Source of the DNA: Mucilaginibacter sp. | Lineage (GTDB): Bacteria; Bacteroidota; Bacteroidia; Sphingobacteriales; Sphingobacteriaceae | NCBI RefSeq assembly: GCF_025359345.1 | Contig: NZ_JANYGQ010000011.1 | Location: forward strand, 1 to 64,000 | Direction: 5' to 3' | DNA: 64,000 bases | In this document: positions 25,694 to 33,756 of the stretch, piece by piece | Layout: every line of letters starts with the position of its first letter | How positions within the stretch are numbered: the stretch's first letter is position 1 | Translations under genes and position numbers: made by a program | The notes under the pieces: model-generated | Told to the model about the DNA's origin: nothing | Seen by the model: the letters and a program-made list of their open reading frames with translations, nothing else | Databases searched by the model: none

Positions 25694-26170
25694 ATGGGAG
25701 TAGAAATAGAAAGAAAATTTTTAGTTGATCACGATGCCTGGCACAAGTTGGATAAACCACAGGGCATACATTACCGGCAGGGATATATTTTGAGTGATGA
25801 CGACAAGGTTGTACGGGTTAGGGTAGCCGGGCCACACAGCTACCTTACGCTAAAGGGCCGGGGCGCTAATAACATAAGCCGCAGCGAATATGAGTACGAA
25901 ATACCCATAACCGACGGCGAGGAACTACTGGCCACATTCGCAAAAAATGGCACTCAAAAAACACGTTACCGTATACCCTATAGCGGCTTTACCTGGGAGG
26001 TGGATGTGTTTTCAGGAGATAACGAAGGATTAATTGTAGCCGAAATTGAACTTAACCACGAGGACGAGAAGTTTGAAAAACCAGCGTGGGTTACACAGGA
26101 AGTAACCGACGAGGGACGATATACAAATTCAAACTTAGCGGTACACCCGTTTAAAAACTGGACTAGTTAG
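25694..26170 (+). CDS. CYTH-domain protein (triphosphate tunnel metalloenzyme family)
   Basis: This 158-residue protein starts MGVEIERKFLVD with the ExExK signature of the triphosphate tunnel fold. Basic and acidic tunnel residues follow (VRVRVAGPHSYLTLKGRG, SEYEYEIPI, TRYRIPYSGFTWEVDVFSGD, GLIVAEIELNHEDEKFE). Bacterial stand-alone CYTH proteins usually hydrolyse inorganic triphosphate or a related substrate with Mg2+. It is cotranscribed with the CHAD gene and convergent with the deformylase gene 9 bp away. Confidence 0.92.
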   Translation: MGVEIERKFLVDHDAWHKLDKPQGIHYRQGYILSDDDKVVRVRVAGPHSYLTLKGRGANNISRSEYEYEIPITDGEELLATFAKNGTQKTRYRIPYSGFTWEVDVFSGDNEGLIVAEIELNHEDEKFEKPAWVTQEVTDEGRYTNSNLAVHPFKNWTS

Positions 26171-26179
26171 AAGACTGGA

Positions 26180-26665
26180 CTACCCCCTCCATTTAAAGGA
26201 CTTATCGTCAATTGCCCGCATGGTGCATAGTACGCCATTTAAATGATCGTATTCGTGCTGCAACAGCTCAGATAGTGCGCCTTCCATTTGCCATTGTTGT
26301 GGTTGCCAGTTTTCGTCGAGGTATTTGATGGTTAGGGATTGGTGTCTTTTTACTTTTACGAGCAGGTTTGGGAAACTCATGCAATCGTCCCACAGTTCAA
26401 ATAACTCGTCGCTCAGGTTATGCAGTTCGGGATTAATGAACACTACCGGTTTATCAATGTTCATATAAACTAGTCTTTTCATTATCCCCAATTGTGGAGC
26501 AGCTATTGCCCTGCCAAAGTTGTATTTAAGCCTGATTTCCTTCATTACATTATCCATATCGGCTACCCATCCTTTAACAAGGGGCAACTCGGCTTGCAAA
26601 ACGGGATCGCAGGTTTCGTACAGACGCGCATCGCCCAGCAAAAGTAAATCGGAAAGGGTTTTCAT
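26180..26665 (-). CDS. Peptide deformylase-like protein, divergent
   Basis: This 161-residue metalloprotease-fold protein has the three deformylase motifs in altered form. Motif 1 is GRAIAAPQ (51-58), motif 2 is DDCMS (93-97) where EGCLS is usual, and motif 3 is QHEYDHL (136-142). The metal ligands C95, H137 and H141 and catalytic E138 are all kept. It is about 25 residues shorter at the C-terminus than housekeeping enzymes. It may be a second deformylase or a related amidase acting on N-formyl peptides; the housekeeping def gene is not in this window. Confidence 0.85.
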   Translation of the reverse strand: MKTLSDLLLLGDARLYETCDPVLQAELPLVKGWVADMDNVMKEIRLKYNFGRAIAAPQLGIMKRLVYMNIDKPVVFINPELHNLSDELFELWDDCMSFPNLLVKVKRHQSLTIKYLDENWQPQQWQMEGALSELLQHEYDHLNGVLCTMRAIDDKSFKWRG

Positions 26666-26776
26666 ATAATAGCACTTTAAACGGCCAAAATTAAGGGTTT
26701 TTGGTTACCGTGCGGGTTTTTATCTATACAAACCGCCTGCTGGTCGATTGCTTTTTTTTGTTGATAGCGGTTGAGG

Positions 26777-26784
26777 TAGTTTTG
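26777..26784 (+). promoter_or_regulatory. Promoter -7 box of candidate small RNA 1
   Basis: TAGTTTTG matches TAnnTTTG exactly. A T-rich stretch ending in TTTG (26752-26760) lies 16 bp upstream, close to where the -33 TTTG element is expected. No start codon with a sizeable frame follows before the terminator. Confidence 0.45.
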
Positions 26785-26789
26785 TAACG

Positions 26790-26876
26790 CTTATTAACGC
26801 AAATACCCAATTTGCTTTATGTGATAAAGGTTTAGGTTAAGGCCTCCGGACAGCGAGTGTTAGGAGGCCTTTTTTG
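26790..26876 (+). ncRNA. Candidate small RNA 1, about 87 nt
   Basis: The gap between the divergent deformylase (start 26665) and the lipoprotein gene (start 27001) contains an exact promoter box at 26777-26784 and a strong intrinsic terminator at 26839-26875. A terminator between two divergent genes serves neither of them, so an independent short transcript is the simplest reading. The only ATG in the interval is followed directly by TGA, so it is not a peptide gene. I do not recognise the RNA family. Confidence 0.5.
26839..26875 (+). terminator. Intrinsic terminator of candidate small RNA 1
   Basis: A 9-bp perfect stem (AAGGCCTCC 26839-26847 with GGAGGCCTT 26863-26871) encloses a 15-nt loop and runs into six T. 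Confidence 0.85.
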
Positions 26877-27000
26877 TTGCACCCATTCACGTCCTTGCGA
26901 TTTGTAGCTTTCTTCCCCAAAAATACCACATCTGTATTATTGATGCCGCCTTTGTAAAGCCGTTGGTTTGTAATTTAAAAACAAACAAAAATTAAAACCC

Positions 27001-27489
27001 ATGAAAAAAGCATTTACATTGATGGCTGCGGTACTGGTATTGTTTACCATCGCCTGCAAAAAAGACAGCACTACCAAAAAAGCCGCTTCTGGCGAAAACA
27101 GCTGGATATTAGATGGTGTAACCTACAAAACCGGGATTACCAGTCGGGCCAACACGTCCGGCGGCGACAAAACCACTTTAATAAACTTTTGGACAGCGGT
27201 GCCCACTTCTGACTTTCGGGTTAACGGGGTTTCCGTGAGCTTCGCAACAGTGCCAACTGCAAGTGGAACATTCAAGCTAAAAGGCGGCGTGGGCGGAACG
27301 CTTACTGCAAGCCAGTTTGAACTTGCGGCTTCAACCCTTACAAAAACCTACGCCTACCTGGGCACCGATGTTGACATAACCGTAACTGTTACCGGCGGAA
27401 AAGTAAAAGTTGTTATCCCTGAAATAACGCTGAAATGCACCACCAGCGATCCTGATGTAAAACTTTCGGGTACCGTGCAGGAGCTATAA
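27001..27489 (+). CDS. Secreted lipoprotein, unknown function
   Basis: This 162-residue protein has a lipoprotein signal with lipobox FTIAC and Cys19, then a Lys/Ser/Thr linker. The mature part is a beta-rich domain with many T, V, G and alternating hydrophobic residues (VNGVSVSFATVPTASGTFKL, DVDITVTVTGGKVKVVIPEI). It resembles small DUF6252-like lipoproteins of Bacteroidota, but I cannot confirm the family. It is monocistronic, with candidate small RNAs on both sides. Confidence 0.8.
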   Translation: MKKAFTLMAAVLVLFTIACKKDSTTKKAASGENSWILDGVTYKTGITSRANTSGGDKTTLINFWTAVPTSDFRVNGVSVSFATVPTASGTFKLKGGVGGTLTASQFELAASTLTKTYAYLGTDVDITVTVTGGKVKVVIPEITLKCTTSDPDVKLSGTVQEL

Positions 27490-27500
27490 TCCGCGTGATT

Positions 27501-27537
27501 AAAAAAAAAACAGGGCCCCGGTTCTGCGGGAGCCCTG
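27501..27537 (-). terminator. Minus-strand terminator of candidate small RNA 2
   Basis: CAGGGC (27511-27516) pairs with GCCCTG (27532-27537), with extra inner pairs. On the minus strand the hairpin is followed by ten T (A run 27501-27510). On the plus strand no T run follows, so it does not serve the lipoprotein gene. Confidence 0.75.
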
Positions 27538-27642
27538 CCTGGTGAGCTGCTGAAATAACACTGAAGTAGAATTTGTGCCCCTGTACTTGTCTGTGTTCCC
27601 ACCAAATTTTATAAAGCGTTGGTCGCTTTTTATCTAAACCTC
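27501..27642 (-). ncRNA. Candidate small RNA 2, about 140 nt, minus strand
   Basis: An exact promoter box (27648-27655) and a strong terminator (27501-27537) on the same strand delimit a 140-nt transcript with no convincing reading frame. It is not the tail of the DUF4142 mRNA, because that gene has its own terminator at 27760-27790 upstream of this promoter. The 5' part can form a small hairpin (AAAGCG with CGCTTT). I could not match it to 6S, SRP or another known RNA. Confidence 0.5.
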
Positions 27643-27647
27643 TGTAA

Positions 27648-27655
27648 CAAAAATA
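27648..27655 (-). promoter_or_regulatory. Promoter -7 box of candidate small RNA 2
   Basis: The minus strand reads TATTTTTG, an exact TAnnTTTG match. A TTG-containing element lies about 26 bp further upstream, somewhat more distant than the consensus spacing. Confidence 0.45.
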
Positions 27656-27759
27656 ACACACAAAATTGGCTGGCGGTTATACAATGCCGTACAAGATGAT
27701 ACATTTTGGTACACGGAATTTTTAGCTAAGAACGAAGCAAAAAAAGAAACGAACGCAAC

Positions 27760-27790
27760 AAAAAAGGGAACAGGCGCCATACCCATTCCC
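27760..27790 (-). terminator. Terminator of the DUF4142 gene
   Basis: GGGAA (minus 27790-27786) pairs with TTCCC (27770-27766) with a short inner GG/CC helix, followed by six T. It lies 25 bp after the DUF4142 stop. Confidence 0.65.
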
Positions 27791-27814
27791 CTCTTTAAAC
27801 AGCGAGTGTGCTTA

Positions 27815-28399
27815 TTATTTCATACTATCATGTATCTTATTGATGGCATCAAGGTGCGTTTGCACCACCGGCGCGGTCTTAACGGCGAAAGCTTTTAATT
27901 CGCTGTCTTTACAATCCTTAGCCGCCATGTTCAGCAGGTCGAGGGTTTTCTTGTGGCCGTCAACCATTGCATCAACATAGGCTTTGTCAAAATCTTTACC
28001 CGATAATTTAGAAAGGTCATCTAGTTTTTTCTGATGATCGGCATCTGGTGCGGCTGGCAGCGTAATGTTTTTTGCTTTTGCAATGGCAGCCAGTTCGTCA
28101 TTTGCCTTCCCATGGTCGGTAACCATCATATCGGCAAAGTTTTTAACCTGTGGATTGCTTGCTTTTGTTTGCGCCAGTTTACCCAAGGCAACTTCGGCCA
28201 AACCGCCGTTGGCAGCGTCAGTAGCGAATTTAGCATCTTCGGCAGTTACCGCTATGCCTCCCGTGGCCGCAACATTTGTAGTGGTGTCCTTGGTTTTGTT
28301 TAAACTATCGGCATTTTCTTTGGCATCCTTGTTGCCGCCGCAACTCTGCATAGCACAGGCTGCAAATGCGATTACTATCGCGAAACTTAACTTCTTCAT
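27815..28399 (-). CDS. DUF4142-domain lipoprotein
   Basis: This 194-residue protein has a signal sequence ending near MQSCGG (Cys20 probable lipobox) and an A-, K- and D-rich linker. A ferritin-like helical DUF4142 domain follows: KFATDAANGGLAEVALGKLA, NPQVKNFADMMVTDHGKAND, KDFDKAYVDAMVDGHKKTLD and VKTAPVVQTHLDAI. The two H-x3-4 and DGH positions are the conserved ones of the family. It acts outside the cytoplasm; the function is unknown, often stress-linked. It has its own terminator downstream. Confidence 0.9.
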   Translation of the reverse strand: MKKLSFAIVIAFAACAMQSCGGNKDAKENADSLNKTKDTTTNVAATGGIAVTAEDAKFATDAANGGLAEVALGKLAQTKASNPQVKNFADMMVTDHGKANDELAAIAKAKNITLPAAPDADHQKKLDDLSKLSGKDFDKAYVDAMVDGHKKTLDLLNMAAKDCKDSELKAFAVKTAPVVQTHLDAINKIHDSMK

Positions 28400-28499
28400 A
28401 GGTACTTAGTTAGTGTGTTTATAAATTCAATAAACAAACAACCGATACGCCATTAAGGTTTTAACTTTTAAATAAAATATAATCGTAAAAGGGAAAAGA

Positions 28500-28626
28500 A
28501 CGAGAATCAAGAGCCAAGAATCAAGACGAGGGAGACAAATTTTTATTCTATTCAGTAGCAAACTGTTGAATTGGGATTGTTTTTTATCTTGACTCCTGGT
28601 TCTTGATTCTTGAACTCTTGCTTCTA
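28500..28626. repeat. Imperfect inverted repeat, AATCAAGA/TCTTGATT family
   Basis: The left arm has GAGAATCAAGAGCCAAGAATC (read in two overlapping words) and the right arm TCTTGACTCCTGGTTCTTGA and TTCTTGAACTCTTGCTTCT, its reverse complement with a few changes. It separates the yceH stop (28632) from the DUF4142 start and may end the yceH transcript. Confidence 0.55.
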
Positions 28627-28631
28627 AATCT

Positions 28632-29282
28632 TTATGTCAGTTCCTTCATCAATTTATCAAAAGCTTCGCGTAGTTCAGCAAGTTCGGTTTCCAGCTTGGT
28701 TACCCGTGCCTCAAGGGCGCCGCGGCTGCTTATCGGTGCGTCATCATTAAAATCGTCCTCGGTAAACTCGGGTACACCGCTCAACAGGTGGGCATAGCGC
28801 ACTTCTTTTTGCCCCGGGCGGCGGGGCAACTGCATTAAAAAGGGCAGTTCTGGACTGCTTAGCCGCTCCAGTTTCTCCTGCACTTCTTCTATCGATTCAA
28901 ACTCGTACATCCTGCCCGAGTTGGTATTTATCTCGCCGGGCGTTTGTGGTCCCCGCAACATTAAAAGGCAAATTATGGCTACCTCGGCCGGTAATACAGG
29001 GTACACAATGGCAAAGTTATGTTTGTATTTTACGCTGCGGATTGACCCTCCGGTGGCTGTTGATATTAGCCCGCGCCGCTTCAGCGTGTTTAATGCCTGG
29101 GCAACTGTGTCGTCATCATAATTAACAACCGGCCGGCGCGATGTCTTCTGGTTACAGGCAAGCGTAAGGCTGTTAATGGTCATGGGGTAATAATCGGGCG
29201 TGGTTTTGCTTTTCTCCATCAGCGAGCCAAGCACGCGCAATTCAACAGCATCAAGTACGGGTAATGTTATTGGTGAATCCAT
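28632..29282 (-). CDS. YceH-family protein (DUF480)
   Basis: This 216-residue protein matches DUF480: two winged-helix modules at the N-terminus (LDAVELRVLGSLMEKSKTTP, YYPMTINSLTLACNQKTSR) and the family stretch LMLRGPQTPGEI with YEFESIEEVQEKLERL. The C-terminus forms a coiled coil (ALEARVTKLETELAELREAF). The family is widespread, and its role is not firmly established. It is divergent from the MBL hydrolase across a 32-bp perfect inverted repeat. Confidence 0.93.
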   Translation of the reverse strand: MDSPITLPVLDAVELRVLGSLMEKSKTTPDYYPMTINSLTLACNQKTSRRPVVNYDDDTVAQALNTLKRRGLISTATGGSIRSVKYKHNFAIVYPVLPAEVAIICLLMLRGPQTPGEINTNSGRMYEFESIEEVQEKLERLSSPELPFLMQLPRRPGQKEVRYAHLLSGVPEFTEDDFNDDAPISSRGALEARVTKLETELAELREAFDKLMKELT

Positions 29283-29298
29283 GAGGCTAATATATTGA

Positions 29299-29438
29299 AT
29301 TTCGGATGTCGGATGTTCGATTTCGGATTTAATTAATATTGAATTAGCGATTTTTTGTTAACGGATATCTCCTTTGTGTATCTTTCAACTGTATTCCCCG
29401 TCCAAAAAATCCGAAATCGAACATCCGACATCCGAAAT
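29299..29438. repeat. 32-bp perfect inverted repeat in a divergent promoter region
   Basis: Positions 29299-29330 and 29407-29438 are perfect reverse complements built of the words TCGGATG and TTTCGGAT. The 76-bp centre is A/T-rich. It fills most of the 186 bp between yceH and the MBL gene, so it sits in or next to both promoters. Confidence 0.85.
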
Positions 29439-29468
29439 AAGAAATAATACCGTTATTTGTATCCTCAT

Positions 29469-30305
29469 ATGTCACTTTTCATCGCATCATTAAATTCGGG
29501 CAGTAACGGTAATTGCTATTACGTGGGTAACGAGCACGAAGCCGTATTGATTGATGCCGGCATATCCTGCCGCGAAACCGAGCGGCGTATGTTACGGCTG
29601 GGGCTGTCGATGAAAAAAGTAAAGGCCATTTTTGTATCGCACGAACATTCCGACCACATCAATGGTATCCCGGTTATCGCCAAAAAATACCACCTGCCGG
29701 TTTACATTACACCGCCAACATTGCAGCGAGGCGGACTACAGCTTGAGCAGGAACTGGTTATCTCCTTCGGCGCCTTTGAAACCGTTGTTATTGGCGATTT
29801 ACATGTCTCCGCTTTCCCCAAACAGCACGATGCCAGCAATCCGCATAGTTTTTCGATAACCTGCCGGGGTATTAAAGTTGGGGTGTTTACTGATATAGGC
29901 GTTGTTTGCGAAAACCTTATCAGCCACTTCAGCCAGTGCCACGCAGCCTTTCTGGAGGCAAATTATGATGATGAAATGCTGGATAAGGGCGGCTATCCCT
30001 ACCACCTGAAACGCCGCATCCGCGGTGGGCAGGGCCACCTGTCCAACAAACAAGCACTTGAACTTTTTGTGGCACACAAGCCGCCGTTTATGACCCACCT
30101 GCTGCTATCGCACCTCTCAAAAAATAATAACGATCCGCAATTGGTACAGCAACTTTTCGACGAATGCGCCGGTGGTGTAAATATTATTGTTGCTTCACGA
30201 TACGCGGAAAGTGAAGTTTACTATATTGGCCAACGGGTGGAGAGCTACGCCATACAGCAAAGCGGCGTGGTTGACTTTAAGGCGCAACAAATATCGTTGT
30301 TTTAG
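29469..30305 (+). CDS. WalJ/YycJ-like MBL-fold metallo-hydrolase
   Basis: From Met 29469 (MSLFIASLNSGSNGNCYYVG) the 278-residue protein follows the YycJ/WalJ group of the metallo-beta-lactamase fold. The zinc motif is complete (SHEHSDHING), followed by FPKQHDASNP, the FTDIGVV strand, LEANYDDEML and HLLLSHLSKNN. Relatives are 5'-3' exonucleases or phosphodiesterases linked to cell-wall and DNA metabolism. It is cytoplasmic. The start is chosen because the conserved N-terminal motif begins there. Confidence 0.9.
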   Translation: MSLFIASLNSGSNGNCYYVGNEHEAVLIDAGISCRETERRMLRLGLSMKKVKAIFVSHEHSDHINGIPVIAKKYHLPVYITPPTLQRGGLQLEQELVISFGAFETVVIGDLHVSAFPKQHDASNPHSFSITCRGIKVGVFTDIGVVCENLISHFSQCHAAFLEANYDDEMLDKGGYPYHLKRRIRGGQGHLSNKQALELFVAHKPPFMTHLLLSHLSKNNNDPQLVQQLFDECAGGVNIIVASRYAESEVYYIGQRVESYAIQQSGVVDFKAQQISLF

Positions 30306-30393
30306 GGAAGGTCCCTTTAACCGACCGATGGAATATTGAATCTCTGATCAAAACACTCACTATTCACAATTCTCCACTCACTGCTTCACCTCG

Positions 30394-31053
30394 TTATCTG
30401 CCCGTAATTTTCCCGCTCCAGTGCCAGGCCATTTTGGGGTCTTCGCGTAATACGGTATCAAATAATTTATGATAGTTTTCGGACGTGTTTTTAAAAAAGG
30501 AGGTATCCTGGTGCGCGTTCAGCAGGTCATTTTTAAGGGAAACTGAAAATAATTTATACAAATCGGCCAGCATGTCATTTTTTGATGCTTCGGCCATCAG
30601 GATGCAAAAGTTTACATGTGCGTCTATACAGTCTTCAACCAGGTTCTCGTTCGCAGCCTTTGTGCGTTTCTTTAGTGCGTGTTCGAGCTTTGAGATATCA
30701 TTGCCGGTGCGGTTCATAGCCGCCTTTTCGGCAATCTTCATTTCCAGTATCTCGCGCACCTCGTCAATGTGTTTAGCTGATGCCCGTTTAAGGCGCTGCC
30801 CCAGCGGCTCATTAATGCCAGAGCTATCTTCAACAAAGGTACCGATGCCCTGCTGCACCCGCAGGAATCCGGAGTTTACTAAAGTTTTAACGGCTTCGCG
30901 GATGGTGGAGCGGCCTACGCCAAAACTTTTCATCAGTTCGGCCTCAACGGGTAGCTTCTGGTTAACTTTGTAAAGGCCTTTTAATATTTGTTCCTGTAAT
31001 GTACCAGCAACTTCGTCGGCCAATGATTTTCGCGTAATTAGGGTTGGGTTCAT
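30394..31053 (-). CDS. FadR/GntR-family transcriptional regulator
   Basis: From Met 31053 (MNPTLITRKSLADEV) the 219-residue protein has a GntR winged helix (LKGLYKVNQKLPVEAELMKS, FGVGRSTIREAVKTLVNSGF, LRVQQGIGTFVED) and a helical FCD effector domain with likely metal-binding D and H (CIDAHVNFCILMAEAS). FCD regulators usually respond to a carboxylic acid. It is divergent from the phosphoesterase gene at 31257, which is a possible target. The upstream in-frame codons to 31101 are unlike the family. Confidence 0.92.
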   Translation of the reverse strand: MNPTLITRKSLADEVAGTLQEQILKGLYKVNQKLPVEAELMKSFGVGRSTIREAVKTLVNSGFLRVQQGIGTFVEDSSGINEPLGQRLKRASAKHIDEVREILEMKIAEKAAMNRTGNDISKLEHALKKRTKAANENLVEDCIDAHVNFCILMAEASKNDMLADLYKLFSVSLKNDLLNAHQDTSFFKNTSENYHKLFDTVLREDPKMAWHWSGKITGR

Positions 31054-31256
31054 CGTATCATCTGACGAGTATAAATATACGCGTAGTTTCAGGCATAGCA
31101 AGGGTTTTCATATTAACGTTATGTAACATTTTGATGTAGTTATTATTTGCTGCAGCCCACGTTTTAAATCGCCCGGGGTTTATCATTTTGTTGATATTAA
31201 CCTCATAGTTGTTTTAATCCCGATGCTTAATTTCGTCTTTTATAAATGCAAAAAAC

Positions 31257-32165
31257 ATGCAACGACGATCGCTTATTAAAAACCTTGGCGGGCTGCTTTT
31301 AATCCCGGCACTGCCTTCTTTCGGCGCCATTGCGACGGATAAAAAACCGATGCTTCGGGTTGCACACCTCACCGACATTCATTTAAAAGACAAATGGGAT
31401 GCGCCAGCGCGTTTTGCAAAATGCCTGCATCACGTACAGCAGCAGCCCGGCGTTGATTTTATTTTAAATGGCGGCGATGTGGTTTTTGATATAAATAAAG
31501 AAAACCTGGATGTTGTAAATGCACAATGGAGCCTGTGGCACAAAACCCTTAAAGCGGAATGCAACCTGCCCATGCATTATGTTTTGGGCAATCATGACGT
31601 ATGGTGGAGCGAAAGCGATAAAGGCCAAACCCTGTATGGCAAAAAGTACTCGATGGACCAATTAAAGCTGGCAACCCCGTACTACAGCTTTGCACAAAAC
31701 GGCTGGAAGTTTATTATGCTGGATAGCGTGCACCTGGATATTGATAACACTTGGTACATAGGCAAGCTTGGCGAGGAGCAATTTACCTGGCTGCAAGCAG
31801 AACTTCAAAATACGCCTGCAACTATGCCCGTTTGCGTATTATCGCATATCCCTATTTTATCAGCTACGCTGATGGTGGATGATATTGCTGATGGCAGCAA
31901 TAAATGGGAAATATTAGGCGGCGATATGCATACCGATACAGGTAAAATCGTCGATCTGTTTTATCTCCATCCCAACGTAAAGCTGTGCCTAAGCGGCCAC
32001 ATACACCTGCGCGACAAGGTGGTTTATAACGACGTAACCTATATATGTAACGGGGCGGTTAGCGGTGCCTGGTGGGAAGGCAACAAACACCAAACCGCCG
32101 CCGGTTACGGCCTTATTGATTTTTATGCTGATGGAACGTTTACGGAACAGTATATAAATTACTGA
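31257..32165 (+). CDS. Exported calcineurin-like metallophosphoesterase
   Basis: This 302-residue protein has a Tat-like signal (QRRSLIKNLGGLLLIPALP) and all metallophosphoesterase motifs: HLTDIHLKD, NGGDVVFD, LGNHDVWW, LSHIPI and SGHIHLRD. It should therefore be a two-metal phosphoesterase acting in the periplasm. The substrate is not clear; the layout resembles CpdA/Icc-like and PhoD-unrelated Tat-exported Bacteroidota enzymes. It is convergent with the mla operon end. Confidence 0.9.
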   Translation: MQRRSLIKNLGGLLLIPALPSFGAIATDKKPMLRVAHLTDIHLKDKWDAPARFAKCLHHVQQQPGVDFILNGGDVVFDINKENLDVVNAQWSLWHKTLKAECNLPMHYVLGNHDVWWSESDKGQTLYGKKYSMDQLKLATPYYSFAQNGWKFIMLDSVHLDIDNTWYIGKLGEEQFTWLQAELQNTPATMPVCVLSHIPILSATLMVDDIADGSNKWEILGGDMHTDTGKIVDLFYLHPNVKLCLSGHIHLRDKVVYNDVTYICNGAVSGAWWEGNKHQTAAGYGLIDFYADGTFTEQYINY

Positions 32166-32205
32166 CCCCTGTAATTACGGCCGCCAAATTCAAAAGCGTT
32201 AAACC

Positions 32206-32970
32206 CTACTGTTGATCTGTTTTTGGTTTCTTGGCATCTTCAGCGGCCTTCGCTTTTTTAATAGAATCCTGCAGGGCTTTTTTCTTCTTTTTATTAAAGA
32301 AACCCTTTAACAGAAAATTACTTTGCGCAGCCTTCAAGTCGGTATTTAACGTTGTGGTGGTAGCGTGCACGTTAGCCATAGTCGTTTTGGCCTGCCTAAC
32401 GGTACCTTCCAGGTCTTTCGATAATTTATCGCTGTTCAGCAAACGCCCGATACTGCCTTTGCCGCTATTTATTTTAGCCACAATTTCCGATAGCCCGGAT
32501 GTCAGCGATTCTGCATTATCAGCCACCTTTGTCAGCTTGTTTATTATCTTGTCAACATCAAGCGGGGGTATTGATGCCAGCTGCCCGCCGGGAGATACTG
32601 GGGTGGTGCTTGTAATGCCGCCGGGGGCAATAACCACCAGCTTATCGCCCATCAGGCCATCGCTGCCTATGCTGATTTTTGAGTCGGTCTTTATAAATTT
32701 CTTTACTTCGTCATTCAGGGTAAGATCAACCCGTACTGAGCTGTCGGTTACAATAGTTATATTTTGCACTACGCCCACGTTTATACCGGCAAAGCGTACA
32801 TTGTTACCCACCTGCAGGCCGTTTACATTTTTAAAGGTGCCGTAAACCCCAAAGGTTGAACTGAACAGGTTTTTTTTGTTGCCTATAAAAAAAACTATTA
32901 ATACCAGCACCAGTAAGCCTATAAAGGTAAAAATGCCAATTTTTATTTTTTGTGATGCTGTTGCTTTCAT
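32206..32970 (-). CDS. mlaD: MlaD-family (MCE) substrate-binding protein
   Basis: The 254-residue protein has an N-terminal membrane anchor (KIGIFTFIGLLVLVLIVFFI) and then the MCE domain (GTFKNVNGLQVGNNVRFAGI, NVGVVQNITIV, KISIGSDGLMGDKLVVI). The tail is helical, with repeated T/N and lysine-rich segments. It is the membrane-tethered lipid-binding subunit of an Mla-type phospholipid transporter. It overlaps mlaF by 4 bp and is last in the mlaE-mlaF-mlaD operon. mlaB, mlaC and mlaA homologues are not adjacent, as is usual in Bacteroidota. Confidence 0.92.
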   Translation of the reverse strand: MKATASQKIKIGIFTFIGLLVLVLIVFFIGNKKNLFSSTFGVYGTFKNVNGLQVGNNVRFAGINVGVVQNITIVTDSSVRVDLTLNDEVKKFIKTDSKISIGSDGLMGDKLVVIAPGGITSTTPVSPGGQLASIPPLDVDKIINKLTKVADNAESLTSGLSEIVAKINSGKGSIGRLLNSDKLSKDLEGTVRQAKTTMANVHATTTTLNTDLKAAQSNFLLKGFFNKKKKKALQDSIKKAKAAEDAKKPKTDQQ

Positions 32971-33755
32971 GATATATCCAGAAAATATGATTTTACAATT
33001 TCGTTTTTTGATTTATGCAGCTCGTCAAATGTGCCCTCTGCAATGTATTTGCCGTCGTCCATAATTACCACCCGGTCTGATGCTATGCGGGCACATTCCA
33101 TGTCGTGAGTAATAATGATGGATGACGTTTTTAGCTTTTTTTGAATGTTTAAAATAAGGTCGCTGATCTCCCGCGAGGTAATAGGATCGAGGCCCGTTGT
33201 TGGCTCGTCATATAACATAATCTCGGGGTTCACAATAATGGTTCGTGCCAGCCCCGCCCGCTTGCGCATGCCGCCCGACAGGTCCGACGGCAGTTTATCA
33301 ATCGCATCCAGCAGGCCTACGCTTTCAAGGGCTTCTTCAACCTTTTTATCTATTTCGGCCTGGTCGGTCAATTTTAAAACACGGGTAAGCGGAAACTCCA
33401 GGTTTTCGCGCACGGTCATCGAGTCGTATAGTGCCCCGCTTTGAAACAGGAAACCGATCTTCATCCGCATTTCTTTCAACTCTTCGTCTGATAGTTCCGA
33501 CACCTCCCGGCCAAATACCTTAACCGAACCTTCAGTTGGTTTCAGCATACCTACGATACATTGTATGGTTACCGATTTGCCGGTACCCGAACGACCGAGG
33601 ATAACAATGTTCTCGCCCTTCCTTAGGTCGAGGTTTATGTCTTTGAGCACTTCTTTTGTGCCGAATGATTTTTTCAATCCCGAAACGCAAATAACAGTTT
33701 CCCTTTTATCGATAGTGGTATGTTTTTGTCCGGTTTTTGTTTTGTCCGCTTCCAT
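32967..33755 (-). CDS. mlaF: ABC transporter ATP-binding protein, MlaF family
   Basis: This 262-residue ATPase has Walker A GRSGTGKS, Q-loop FLFQSGALYDSM, signature LSGGMRKRAGLA, Walker B IMLYDEPTTGLDP and switch His in ITHDMECA. The FQSGALYDSMTVREN stretch is typical of MlaF rather than of other importers. It powers lipid movement across the inner membrane with MlaE and MlaD. It follows mlaE after a single base. Confidence 0.95.
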   Translation of the reverse strand: MEADKTKTGQKHTTIDKRETVICVSGLKKSFGTKEVLKDINLDLRKGENIVILGRSGTGKSVTIQCIVGMLKPTEGSVKVFGREVSELSDEELKEMRMKIGFLFQSGALYDSMTVRENLEFPLTRVLKLTDQAEIDKKVEEALESVGLLDAIDKLPSDLSGGMRKRAGLARTIIVNPEIMLYDEPTTGLDPITSREISDLILNIQKKLKTSSIIITHDMECARIASDRVVIMDDGKYIAEGTFDELHKSKNEIVKSYFLDIS

Positions 33756-33756
33756 G

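Noticed and set aside
30485..30973. 162-residue ORF antisense to the FadR-type regulator
   Set aside because: Low-complexity Phe/Ser/Arg composition typical of the reverse of a coding strand.
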